A stretch of 12,176 bases of DNA from Cyanobacteria bacterium UBA11372 (GTDB lineage Bacteria; Cyanobacteriota; Cyanobacteriia; Cyanobacteriales; Aerosakkonemataceae): contig DNGG01000659.1 of NCBI GenBank assembly GCA_003486675.1, positions 1 to 12,176 of the forward strand, written 5' to 3'. Positions within the stretch are counted from its first letter, which is position 1. Every line of letters starts with the position of its first letter. The notes beneath the pieces were generated by a model that made no database searches, was not told where the DNA came from, and worked only from the letters and a program-made list of their open reading frames with translations. Of this stretch, positions 1 through 6,973 are shown in pieces. The translations under genes and the position numbers were made by a program.

Positions 1-357
1 GCAGAGGTGCAGGTGGGCAGAGGGGACTAGGGGACTAGGAGCAAAGGTAAATTTGAATCTATATTCTCACCTGCTCCCCTGCTCACCCGCTCACCCGCTC
101 ACCCGCTCACCCGCTCACCTGCTCACCCGCTCACCTCCCCGATGCCCAAATGACCAATTACCGATTACCCATTACCAATTGCCCTTTTTGTCAAAAGTTC
201 TTAACAAATAGAGCATCCAATGTAACTGCGAGCCATTCATAATCCAAACTGGCAGCCGCGTCAAGGGAAATATGCCCTGCTACTTTCTATTTGCCAGCCG
301 AAGCGGTAAAGTTTATGGCTGTATGGAAACAAGCTTGTATGAGGAAAAGGTGTAGGG
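1..357. other. Non-coding, repeat-filled upstream region
   Basis: No convincing gene is seen here. The stretch holds a short run of GGGACTA-type heptamers near 25-40, the 8-bp array at 67-136 (listed separately), and a group of ATTACC-type heptamers at 154-181 bounded by CAATT/AATTG. The last 150 bases are non-repetitive and must contain the promoter and leader of the serine hydrolase gene. I could not fix a -35/-10 pair with confidence. Confidence 0.6.
67..136. repeat. 8-bp tandem repeat array (GCTCACCC/T)
   Basis: The unit GCTCACCC, alternating with GCTCACCT, is repeated about eight times with few variants. It is a short tandemly repeated repetitive sequence of the kind common in filamentous cyanobacterial genomes. 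The reverse complement of the same unit (GGGTGAGC) forms another array just after the next gene, at 1835-1930, so the serine hydrolase gene lies between inverted copies of one repeat family. Confidence 0.85.
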
Positions 358-1818
358 GTGACTCGGCAACCAAGAGTTAAACTAAATAATCCTTACCAAA
401 GGATTGATGAGCTTGAAACAAAACTCGACCGCGCGATTCGATATATCCGACGGCTGCGGCGGCACAATCATGAAATGCAAAGACAGCTTGCCTACTTTGA
501 GGACAGGTACAGGCAACAGTCTGCACCCGTAGAAAGGGAAGTTGTTGTCATGCCTCAACCAAAACCACGGCGGCGAAGAAGAAAACCTCTGGTAAAAGGT
601 GCTGAACCTAGGATTGATACGGCTAAGGGGTTCTCTCTCAGACGAAAGCGGATTAGGTGGCTGCAACTGCGATTGGCTGCTGTGGCGATCGCATTAACCT
701 TGTTGAGTCTTTTCACCGTATCCTGGGTAGTGCGATCGCTGTTTCGTCCTCCAGCAACAGAACAGACTTCTTCAGCCGCCGCAGCGGTGACGAACACAAG
801 CACACCTCAGTACCTACCAGCTTCGCCTTTGGTGCCGCCGGAATATCCTTCAGCGCAAGGGGGATCTTTACCAACTCTCTCAACAGATCTAGATCCGCAA
901 AATTTACAAGCCACATACAACGTTACTACCCCGCCCAATTTAAAGCCAAGCAAGGATTTACAAGCAATAGTTGATGAACTTGTAAATATGGCGGTGGATC
1001 AAGGACGACCAACCGATCAATTATCGATCACCTTAATTAACGTTAAATCTGGTGAAGTTGCCGGATATCAACAACAGGAATTGCGCTTTCCTGCCAGCGT
1101 TCTGAAAATGTTTTGGATGGTTTACGTATATGGGGGTTTAGCAGAAGGGATTTTGCCCAATGAAGCTGGCTTTAATGTAGACCTCTTTCGCATGATTCAA
1201 CAGTCTTCTAACGATTCAGCCAGCCGCATTATCGATGCGGTTACCGGGACAAAATCCGGAGAAAAGCTATCGGATGAAGAATATCAAAATTGGAAGCGGC
1301 GGCGGATGTTTCTGACCGAATTTTTCCGCAAAGCCGCGTACAACGGTATTATTTTAAGTCAAAAAACCCTCTCCACTGCGGATCGACCTAAAGGGAGAGA
1401 TGGGCAGATGTGGGACGATCCCCAAGAACCTATTCGCAATAAAATTTCCAGCGAACACGCTGCCAGATTGATGTATGAAATTGTCAAGGGAGAAGCTATT
1501 TCTCCAGAATTTAGCCAAAAAATGCTCACCTGGTTAGCAAGGGATTTAAGTCCGGAAGGGAAAGAAGATACCACCAGATTTGGGGGATTTAACCCAATTA
1601 AAGGCTTTTTTGGGGAACCTTTACCAGAAAATATTGATTTTGCTTCTAAAGCTGGCTGGACTTCTTCTGGACGGCACGAGGTCGCGTTTGTCAAAACAAG
1701 AGATGGTAAAACAGCTTATATTCTGTCTGTTTTAGCTAGCCATGAAAGCTACTCGAATGATTGGAATTTATTCCCGGACATGTCGCGCTTTGTATTCCAG
1801 CGCTTGGGCGGATCTTAG
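358..1818 (+). CDS. Membrane-anchored class A beta-lactamase-like serine hydrolase
   Basis: This is a 486-aa protein with a GTG start; AGG-rich bases lie just upstream and no in-frame ATG precedes it. Residues 13-55 form a charged coiled coil, followed by a very basic stretch (RRRRRK, 71-76) and one membrane segment at about 104-128. The N-terminus is therefore probably cytoplasmic and the rest periplasmic. A Pro/Ser/Thr-rich linker leads to a beta-lactamase-2-type domain from about residue 195. S247-V-L-K250 matches the SxxK nucleophile motif, S284-N-D corresponds to the SDN loop, and K431-A-G433 replaces the usual KTG. I infer a serine hydrolase acting on cell wall peptides or D-amino acid substrates rather than a true antibiotic resistance enzyme. 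No operon partner is adjacent, because repeat arrays flank it on both sides. Confidence 0.85.
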   Translation: MTRQPRVKLNNPYQRIDELETKLDRAIRYIRRLRRHNHEMQRQLAYFEDRYRQQSAPVEREVVVMPQPKPRRRRRKPLVKGAEPRIDTAKGFSLRRKRIRWLQLRLAAVAIALTLLSLFTVSWVVRSLFRPPATEQTSSAAAAVTNTSTPQYLPASPLVPPEYPSAQGGSLPTLSTDLDPQNLQATYNVTTPPNLKPSKDLQAIVDELVNMAVDQGRPTDQLSITLINVKSGEVAGYQQQELRFPASVLKMFWMVYVYGGLAEGILPNEAGFNVDLFRMIQQSSNDSASRIIDAVTGTKSGEKLSDEEYQNWKRRRMFLTEFFRKAAYNGIILSQKTLSTADRPKGRDGQMWDDPQEPIRNKISSEHAARLMYEIVKGEAISPEFSQKMLTWLARDLSPEGKEDTTRFGGFNPIKGFFGEPLPENIDFASKAGWTSSGRHEVAFVKTRDGKTAYILSVLASHESYSNDWNLFPDMSRFVFQRLGGS

Positions 1819-1834
1819 TTCGAGATCGGGGAAG

Positions 1835-1930
1835 AGCTGAGCAGGTAAGCGGGTGAGCGGGTGAGCGGGTGAGCAGGTGAGCAGGTGAGCAGGTGAGCAG
1901 GTGAGCAGGTGAGCGAGTGAGCGGGTGAGT
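1835..1930. repeat. 8-bp tandem repeat array (GAGCRGGT)
   Basis: About eleven copies of GAGCGGGT or GAGCAGGT run in tandem with few mismatches, starting some 15 bases after the stop codon of the serine hydrolase gene. The unit is the reverse complement of the array at 67-136. An open frame on the minus strand crosses this array only because the repeat lacks stop codons in that frame. Confidence 0.85.
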
Positions 1931-1978
1931 GCATAAACGTTGGTTTTACCAGCGTCAAATCCATCTATCTCATAATTC

Positions 1979-2050
1979 CACCTGCCCACTTGCACACCTG
2001 CCCACTTGCCCACCTGCCCACCTGCCCACTTGCCCACCTGCCCACTTGCC
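1979..2050. repeat. 8-bp tandem repeat array (CCCACCTG/CCCACTTG)
   Basis: About nine copies of CCCACYTG form a second 8-bp array, separated from the first by roughly 50 unique bases. The unit sequence differs from that at 1835-1930. The array ends about 60 bases before the transporter gene, so the promoter of that gene must lie within or next to the array. Confidence 0.85.
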
Positions 2051-2107
2051 CTATGACCAATCAGAGATAAAATGAGAAAAATATGAAAAAACTGGTGGGT
2101 AGTAAAA

Positions 2108-2518
2108 TTGACTGTGAAACTCTCCTCATTGCCAAAAACCGTGCCTACTTCTGGGGAGAAACCCCCGACGGAAACAGCATCCGAAAAGTGTAACGCTGCC
2201 CTACAACAGCACGGAAAACCAACCACAAAGCTGGAACTGGGTGCTTTAGCAGTCTTTGGCTCTACTTTCTTAACAATCTTTTTATCGGAAATGGGTGATA
2301 AAACCCAAGTTGCAACCCTGCTGATGAGTGCCGAGTCTCATTCGCCTTGGATGGTTTTTGCTGGGGCAGGATCTGCACTGGTAGCGACAAGCTTGTTGGG
2401 ATGTCTGCTAGGTCGCGTGCTGGCAAAATGGATATCTCCCCAAGTTCTAAACAAAGCAGCTGGGGCGAGTATGCTCTTGATTGCTGCACAGCTGCTGTGG
2501 GAAATAGTACCTCGCTAA
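2108..2518 (+). CDS. UPF0016/GDT1 (Mnx-type) cation transporter, first half-subunit
   Basis: This 136-aa membrane protein carries the family signature E61-M-G-D-K-T66 at the end of its first helix. The E-x-G-D-[KR]-[TS] motif is diagnostic of UPF0016 (TMEM165/GDT1). Cyanobacterial members export manganese from the cytoplasm or load it into the thylakoid lumen. Hydrophobic segments lie at about 43-60, 81-106 and 112-134, and the first 40 residues are polar. Only one signature motif is present, whereas the single-gene form has two; the next gene supplies the second. I infer that the two products pair as a heteromer. The start is uncertain: TTG at 2108 or GTG at 2114 are possible, neither has a strong ribosome binding site, and in-frame ATGs upstream are cut off by a stop. 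Confidence 0.82.
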   Translation: MTVKLSSLPKTVPTSGEKPPTETASEKCNAALQQHGKPTTKLELGALAVFGSTFLTIFLSEMGDKTQVATLLMSAESHSPWMVFAGAGSALVATSLLGCLLGRVLAKWISPQVLNKAAGASMLLIAAQLLWEIVPR

Positions 2519-2521
2519 TTG

Positions 2522-2633
2522 CTAATGGGTAATGGGTAATTGGTAATTGGTAATTGCAGATAAAAGTTCAACCTCAAATTACCCATTACCCATTACCCAT
2601 TACCCATTACCCATTACCCATTACCCATTACCA
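2522..2633. repeat. 7-bp tandem repeats (TAATGGG and ATTACCC) in inverted orientation
   Basis: A short group of TAATGGG/TAATTGG heptamers (2522-2556) is followed by about eight uninterrupted copies of ATTACCC (2578-2633). The two groups are reverse complements and could fold into a long hairpin in RNA. They fill almost the whole gap between the two halves of the transporter, which probably belong to one operon. Confidence 0.88.
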
Positions 2634-2647
2634 AATCAAAAATTGAC

Positions 2648-2929
2648 ATGTTGGATTGGCATTTGTTGGGATTGAGTTTTATAACCGTGTTTTTGTCCGA
2701 GTTGGGGGACAAAAGCCAACTAGCGGCGATCGCTCTCAGCGGTAGTTCTAAATCTCCCCGCGCCGTGTTTTTCGGCACCGCCCTGGCGCTGCTGCTGACT
2801 AGCTTGCTGGGGGTTATCGTCGGGGAAGGGGCGGCACACATACTCCCCGTGGATTGGGTAAAAGCGATCGCTGCCATCGGTTTTGCCATCATGGCTTTGC
2901 GGCTGCTATTTTCCCAACCCGAAGAATGA
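2648..2929 (+). CDS. UPF0016/GDT1 (Mnx-type) cation transporter, second half-subunit
   Basis: This 93-aa protein consists of three membrane segments (about 5-18, 40-63 and 68-88) and carries E18-L-G-D-K-S23, the second signature motif of the UPF0016 family. It begins almost directly with the first helix and has no leader region, unlike the first half. In single-gene homologues these two three-helix units are fused. Here they are separate genes on the same strand, 129 bases apart, with a repeat array between them. Function is inferred from the family as Mn2+ (or Ca2+) transport in exchange for protons. The ATG at 2648 has no strong ribosome binding site, since repeat sequence lies close upstream. 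Confidence 0.85.
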   Translation: MLDWHLLGLSFITVFLSELGDKSQLAAIALSGSSKSPRAVFFGTALALLLTSLLGVIVGEGAAHILPVDWVKAIAAIGFAIMALRLLFSQPEE

Positions 2930-2933
2930 AATA

Positions 2934-3039
2934 ATTGCAGATTTAAGATTTAAAATTGCAGATTTTGGCATTTTAAATCTGCAATCTGCAATCTGCAATC
3001 TGCAATTGTACTTAAATCTGCAATCTGCAATCTGCAATT
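2934..3039. repeat. AATCTGC 7-bp repeat block with inverted arms, between convergent genes
   Basis: Two tandem runs of AATCTGC (2975-3006 and 3014-3039) are preceded by inverted copies (TTGCAGATTT). A perfect 14-base inverted pair, ATTGCAGATTTAAG at 2934-2947 and its complement at 3011-3024, brackets the block. It begins four bases after the stop of the transporter gene and touches the stop of the minus-strand gene. It may serve as a terminator for both, although no run of T typical of intrinsic terminators is present. Confidence 0.8.
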
Positions 3040-3534
3040 CTATCCTCGGTAGCACCAGCGAATAACTGCACCGCCAGCCACTAGCTTGAAAATTTCCAAT
3101 ATCCAATAGCCTGAATGCAAAACATTCATCGTGCCGGGAACCTCAACTGCCGGTTCAAATAGGTTGAGATTTAGCCCTAGCGCGCTCATCTGCGGCGTCA
3201 AGGCATAGGTATAAACTAAAGCCACCAACATCAGGATGATGGATAAAATTATGGCGTTTTGGCGACTTTTCTCAGTTGTACTTTGCGTGTGCGCCAGCGC
3301 TAGCGTGCCTGTTAATACCAGGGCTGCGCAAACTAACTCGATGCGGTTAAAAATCCAGAAAATCAGATAACCCGCCGTGGCAAATCCAGATCCAGCCATC
3401 ATACCTGAAGCATAAAGACCGGGCATAATTACCAAGTCCAGCAACAGGCTGCTGCTGAGCCAGAAAGCTAAAGTAAAAATAATAATTGTTTGCCACGCAG
3501 GTTGTTTTAATTGGACGCTAGAACCAGTAAACAT
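3040..3534 (-). CDS. Four-helix integral membrane protein, possibly DUF4149 family
   Basis: This 164-aa protein has four clear hydrophobic segments at about 15-37, 52-77, 91-113 and 140-160. Its length and layout, and the conserved-looking stretch LDLVIMPGLYASGMM after the first helix, recall the DUF4149 (TMEM205-like) membrane proteins found in many cyanobacteria. That assignment is from memory and is tentative. No catalytic motif is visible and the function is unknown. The start is well supported: AGGTGAG sits five bases upstream of the ATG. It is convergent to the Mn transporter genes and divergent from the DUF2808 gene, so it is probably a single-gene transcription unit. Confidence 0.72.
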   Translation of the reverse strand: MFTGSSVQLKQPAWQTIIIFTLAFWLSSSLLLDLVIMPGLYASGMMAGSGFATAGYLIFWIFNRIELVCAALVLTGTLALAHTQSTTEKSRQNAIILSIILMLVALVYTYALTPQMSALGLNLNLFEPAVEVPGTMNVLHSGYWILEIFKLVAGGAVIRWCYRG

Positions 3535-3700
3535 ATAATCTCACCTGCGTTATCCTTACTTTCAGCTTAGCTAATTTTCTCGATGAGAAATATGAATTAT
3601 TTTTGCAAACGTGACGGCAATTAATTATAAGAATTATTAAAAACAGGTTTTTAGACTTGACATTAACATGATAAGTAGGGCTGCGTTTTGCATTTGAGCC

Positions 3701-4267
3701 ATGCGATTTTCAACATTGTTAGGAGCAAGCTTAGCAGTATCGGCGGCAATTTGGAGCGTTGTCGGTCAATCCGCGTCCGCGGTGACGCTGTCGGATGGTA
3801 CGGTTAACTTTATGGGAGTGCCGCGTCTAGAGGGGGCGTCAACCACGTTCAACCAGACCTATGCTTGGGGTGCGACATATTATTTTACAATTTTCGTACC
3901 GGAAGATGCGGGAGAACGGCTGCAACGGATAGCGATCGCGCAAACTGAAGGCAGCGACGACATCGAATTTGACCTAGAAGAAAGTCGCGCCTATGAAGGG
4001 AAGCGCCGCAATCGAGAGAGTGAAATCCCGCTAATAGCAGCAAAACCCAAGGATAATCGCCAAACGCTAGAAATAAGTTTCGATCCGCCTGTATCTCCTG
4101 GAAAAACAGTAACCATTGCCTTAAAACCCGTGCAAAATCCCAGGTATGGAGGCGTTTATTTATTTGGAGTGACGGCGTTTCCCGCAGGAGAAAAAGCGCG
4201 CAGTTACTTTCTCGGTTTTGGACGCCTGCATTTTTACGACAGTGGAGACTGGGGTCGATACTGGTAA
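3701..4267 (+). CDS. Secreted DUF2808 family protein
   Basis: This 188-aa protein starts with a classical signal peptide: a hydrophobic core to about residue 20, then A25-S-A27 followed by VTL, a good signal peptidase I site. The mature part is about 160 residues and rich in beta-strand-like sequence. It contains the features I associate with cyanobacterial DUF2808 proteins: FxVPxDAGxxLxxI at about 65-77, then a QNPR-x-GGVYLFGVTAFPAGE stretch near the C-terminus, and an aromatic tail ending in GRYW. The molecular role is unknown; a periplasmic or outer-surface location is inferred. The gene has its own upstream region of about 166 bases shared with the divergent membrane protein gene. No clear Shine-Dalgarno sequence precedes the ATG. 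Confidence 0.85.
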   Translation: MRFSTLLGASLAVSAAIWSVVGQSASAVTLSDGTVNFMGVPRLEGASTTFNQTYAWGATYYFTIFVPEDAGERLQRIAIAQTEGSDDIEFDLEESRAYEGKRRNRESEIPLIAAKPKDNRQTLEISFDPPVSPGKTVTIALKPVQNPRYGGVYLFGVTAFPAGEKARSYFLGFGRLHFYDSGDWGRYW

Positions 4268-4274
4268 TCTTTTG

Positions 4275-4339
4275 TGTAGGTTGGGTTGAACGCGAGTGAA
4301 ACCCAACCGTTGGGTTTCGTTACCTCAACCCAACCTACA
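4275..4339. repeat. REP-like double hairpin repeat (TGTAGGTTGGGTTGA family)
   Basis: A perfect 15-base inverted pair, TGTAGGTTGGGTTGA (4275-4289) and its complement (4325-4339), encloses a second palindrome, AAACCCAAC-C-GTTGGGTTT (4299-4317). This is the widespread cyanobacterial GTAGGTTGGGTT/AAACCCAAC repeat, probably a non-autonomous mobile element. It lies between the DUF2808 stop and the next gene and may also act as a transcript end. Confidence 0.9.
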
Positions 4340-4358
4340 AATTTGTACCGACTACTGT

Positions 4359-5777
4359 ATGACTACAATCCCCTCCTCAAAACGCGCCTACGCCCTCGAT
4401 GCATTGCGTGGTTTCGCCATTTTATCAATGGTTTTATCAGGCACGATCGCATACAAAATTTTACCCGCGTGGATGTATCACGCCCAAGTACCGCCACCCG
4501 ACCATGTTTTTAATTCAAAACTGCCCGGATTAACGTGGGTCGATCTGGTTTTTCCCATATTTTTATTTTCAATGGGCGCAGCAATACCCCTAGCGCTGTC
4601 CCGTCGCCTCGCCAAAGGATTGCCCAGGAGCGAGATTATTTTATCTATATTTAAACGCGGATTTCTCTTAGGCGCATTTGCCATTATTCTGCAACATCTT
4701 CGACCCCAAGTCATCAATCCCAACGAACCGAGTATGCAAAAATGGCAGATTGCCTTAGTTGGGTTTTTCCTATTATTTTTTATGTTTGTCCGCTTACCCG
4801 CATCCTGGAAACCTTGGAGACGCAACGCGATTACTTTAACTGCCTGGATTGCTACAATTTTTCTGCTATCTAGAATTCAATATCCAGACAACAGCGGCTT
4901 TTCACTGTCTCGCAGCGATATTATCCTCGTTATCCTGGCAAATATGGCTGTTTTTGGCTCATTAATCTGGTTATTTACAAGGCAAAACACCTTCTTACGA
5001 GTTGGATTGCTAGGTTTATTATTCGCCCTCCATTTATCTTCTACCGCCGATGGTTGGGTAGCACAACTTTGGTCATACTCCCCCGCCCCCTGGATTTTCA
5101 AATTCGCTTATTTAAAGTATTTATTTATAGTCATTCCCGGCACAATTGCTGGCGATTTGATTTGGGAATCGATGCAGACAACAGAATACGATCAAAAAGA
5201 ATCTTGGCAAACCTGGCGTTTCGATGCTATTGTTTTGTTGATGTTGGCGCTGAATTTGATTTTGCTAGTCGGATTGCAATCTAGATTAGTAGTGGAAACA
5301 ACCTTAGCAAGCGCAATCCTTTGCTTGATTGGTTGGTTTTTATTCAAACATCCAACTTCTGCCACCGAAATATTGCTCAATAGACTTTACAGTTTTGGAA
5401 TTTTATGGTTGGCACTTGGCTTATTGTTTGAACCTTACGAAGGCGGCATCAAAAAAGACCCCTCCACCATGAGTTACTACTTTGTCACGACGGGGATGTC
5501 TATTTTTATTTTAATCGCTTTTACGATTATTTTTGATATTTTTCAGAAAAAAGCGTGGTTGAATCTATTAATCGATAACGGGCAAAATCCGATGATTGGC
5601 TATGTAGGATTTGCTAACTTGCTTTGGCCTATTTTGGCCTTAACGGGATGGGAAGACAGTATTATAAAACATACTCAAACTCCGGTTATGGGATTTATTA
5701 AAGGAGTTGCGTATACTTTGGTTATTGCTTTAATTGTAAGTGTATTTACCAGGTTAAAATTATTTTGGAGAACTTAA
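4359..5777 (+). CDS. DUF5009 / NagX-like (HGSNAT-related) membrane acyltransferase homologue
   Basis: This 472-aa polytopic membrane protein has roughly eleven hydrophobic segments. The N-terminus RAYALDALRGFAI (9-21) and the block that follows, with WMYHAQ (38-43) and TWVDLVFPIFLFSMGAAIP, match the DUF5009/COG4299 family. That family is related to heparan-alpha-glucosaminide N-acetyltransferase, which moves acetyl groups across a membrane; H41 corresponds in place to the conserved His near the first loop. The substrate in cyanobacteria is unknown. I chose ATG 4359 because the longer frame, from GTG 4296, would begin inside the REP hairpin and add 21 non-family residues. The metalloprotease gene follows after 37 bases on the same strand, so the two may be co-transcribed. 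Confidence 0.8.
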   Translation: MTTIPSSKRAYALDALRGFAILSMVLSGTIAYKILPAWMYHAQVPPPDHVFNSKLPGLTWVDLVFPIFLFSMGAAIPLALSRRLAKGLPRSEIILSIFKRGFLLGAFAIILQHLRPQVINPNEPSMQKWQIALVGFFLLFFMFVRLPASWKPWRRNAITLTAWIATIFLLSRIQYPDNSGFSLSRSDIILVILANMAVFGSLIWLFTRQNTFLRVGLLGLLFALHLSSTADGWVAQLWSYSPAPWIFKFAYLKYLFIVIPGTIAGDLIWESMQTTEYDQKESWQTWRFDAIVLLMLALNLILLVGLQSRLVVETTLASAILCLIGWFLFKHPTSATEILLNRLYSFGILWLALGLLFEPYEGGIKKDPSTMSYYFVTTGMSIFILIAFTIIFDIFQKKAWLNLLIDNGQNPMIGYVGFANLLWPILALTGWEDSIIKHTQTPVMGFIKGVAYTLVIALIVSVFTRLKLFWRT

Positions 5778-5814
5778 GCAATCTAGAAACCCGGTTGCTG
5801 AAAAAGCAAAAGTC

Positions 5815-6426
5815 ATGCATACAGTGCGTGTTGTTTATTTAGTGCCATCTGATGCCAATCCTCGCGAGGATTATAGACATGCGATCGCATACGCTATTAC
5901 CCATCTCCAGCAGTGGTATTTAGCACAGATGGAAGAGCGGAAAACATTTAGGTTAACAGATAGCATTGTTGAAGTAGTGCGAACAAAACACAAAGCCAAA
6001 TGGTACGCGACAAATCCCGCAGGGGAATATCATCTTTGGTTTTGGAATAATGTTTTAGCCGATGCTTTTTCTTTGACGGGTGCAAGTTTTAACGATCCTA
6101 ATTTTATCTGGATTTTTTATATCGACGCCGAAAACGGTGAGGGACAATACGGCGGTGCGGGAACTTGCGGTGTAGCGGTATTACCTCAACACGATATACA
6201 CGGGTTAATGGGATTGAGTAACGAACCCGTTTCGCGATGGATAGGAGGATTGGGACACGAATTAGGACATGCATTTGGCTTACCACATCCACCTGGATGC
6301 GAAGAAGATCAAAGTCTGCCAGAAAGTCAGTGTATTATGTATTTGGGAATGTACAATTATCCTGAGACATTTTTGTTAGTTAAAGATAAAGAGATGCTGA
6401 ATCAAAGTCGGTTTTTTGTGGTTTAA
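5815..6426 (+). CDS. Metzincin-like zinc metalloprotease
   Basis: This 203-aa protein carries an extended zinc site: H148-E-L-G-H152-A-F-G155-L-P-H158, fitting the metzincin consensus HExxHxxGxxH. M175 in CIMYLGMY is a plausible Met-turn 17 residues after the third His. C162 and C173 flank this region and another Cys lies near residue 120. The N-terminal half (VRVVYLVPSDANP, then helices) looks like a compact zincin upper subdomain, without pro-domain. No signal peptide or membrane segment is visible, so it may act in the cytoplasm or leave by a non-Sec route. I cannot place it in a specific MEROPS family. It follows the DUF5009 gene closely, but no functional link is known. Confidence 0.78.
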   Translation: MHTVRVVYLVPSDANPREDYRHAIAYAITHLQQWYLAQMEERKTFRLTDSIVEVVRTKHKAKWYATNPAGEYHLWFWNNVLADAFSLTGASFNDPNFIWIFYIDAENGEGQYGGAGTCGVAVLPQHDIHGLMGLSNEPVSRWIGGLGHELGHAFGLPHPPGCEEDQSLPESQCIMYLGMYNYPETFLLVKDKEMLNQSRFFVV

Positions 6427-6430
6427 TATC

Positions 6431-6559
6431 ATGTCCGGTTACATCGGTTGTGTATATTTTCAGGTTGTGTAGGGGCGGGTTTTACCAACAATTTATGACT
6501 TTAACATACATTCTATATAAACCCGCCCCGGCTTAGACAATACCGACGCTAACGGACAT
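6431..6559. repeat. Nested inverted repeat, MITE-like
   Basis: An 11-base perfect inverted pair, GGGGCGGGTTT (6472-6482) and its complement (6519-6529), lies inside an outer, slightly imperfect pair, ATGTCCGGTTA at 6431 and TAACGGACAT ending at 6559. The inner element is the cyanobacterial GTAGGGGCGGGTTT repeat. The nested layout of about 130 bp without coding capacity suggests a non-autonomous mobile element, or one repeat inserted into another. It separates the protease gene from the toxin-antitoxin operon. Confidence 0.7.
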
Positions 6560-6643
6560 CATATAAGCCGGATATAAGAGGAGTAATTTCATAGAGCGAT
6601 CGCTTTCTGGTAAATTAATCTACGATAGGCTTATCATCCAATC

Positions 6644-6973
6644 ATGGAAGTTCAACCAAGACAAATTCAGAACTACCTGACAGCAGACGGAAAAAGCCCT
6701 TTTGAAGAATGGCTTGATGCTTTGCGAGATCGGCGAGCTATAGATAAAATTGAGAAGAGGCTTAGGCGGATCGAGTCAGGAAATTTGGGAGACTATCGCT
6801 CGGTTGGAGAAGGAGTCTGCGAGCTTAGAATTAACTATGGGCCAGGATATCGCGTCTATTTTGGACAGATCGGGTCAACAATAGTACTTCTGCTCTGCGG
6901 TGGAGATAAAAGTACCCAAGAACAAGACATTGAAAAAGCTAAGGAATATTGGAGCGATTATGAAAGAAGTTAA
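6644..6973 (+). CDS. RelE/ParE superfamily toxin (Gp49/HigB-like, COG3657 type)
   Basis: This 109-aa protein has the hallmark of the phage Gp49-like addiction-module killer family: an N-terminal SPFEEWLDALRD helix (18-30) and the stretch ELRINYGPGYRVYF (60-73), followed by VLLLCGGDKSTQEQDI (81-96). Members are RelE-fold toxins that usually cleave mRNA on the ribosome. The length is normal for the family. The next gene starts inside this one (14-base overlap), which is typical of this toxin-first arrangement. No strong Shine-Dalgarno sequence precedes the ATG, so expression may be weak. A TACGAT hexamer about 25 bases upstream could be a -10 box, but this is uncertain. Confidence 0.9.
   Translation: MEVQPRQIQNYLTADGKSPFEEWLDALRDRRAIDKIEKRLRRIESGNLGDYRSVGEGVCELRINYGPGYRVYFGQIGSTIVLLLCGGDKSTQEQDIEKAKEYWSDYERS

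Noticed and set aside
67..136. Tandem array as a CRISPR array
   Set aside because: The unit is 8 bp with no unique spacers, and the same holds for the arrays at 1835, 1979, 2578 and 2975.
657..974. 105-aa plus-strand open frame inside the serine hydrolase gene
   Set aside because: It is out of frame within a clear gene and lies over its low-complexity linker.
1768..2226. 152-aa open frame on the minus strand with repeated QVGKWAG and LLTCSPAH words
   Set aside because: It is a translation of the 8-bp tandem arrays plus parts of two real genes on the other strand; the peptide repeats simply mirror the DNA repeats.
3657..3662. TTGACA as a -35 box for the DUF2808 gene
   Set aside because: No acceptable -10 hexamer lies 16-18 bases downstream.
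4296..4358. N-terminal extension of the acyltransferase from GTG 4296
   Set aside because: It would be encoded by the REP hairpin, and the family sequence starts at ATG 4359.
4286..4513. 75-aa plus-strand open frame starting in the REP hairpin
   Set aside because: It overlaps the clearly coding DUF5009 gene in another frame and has no recognisable features.
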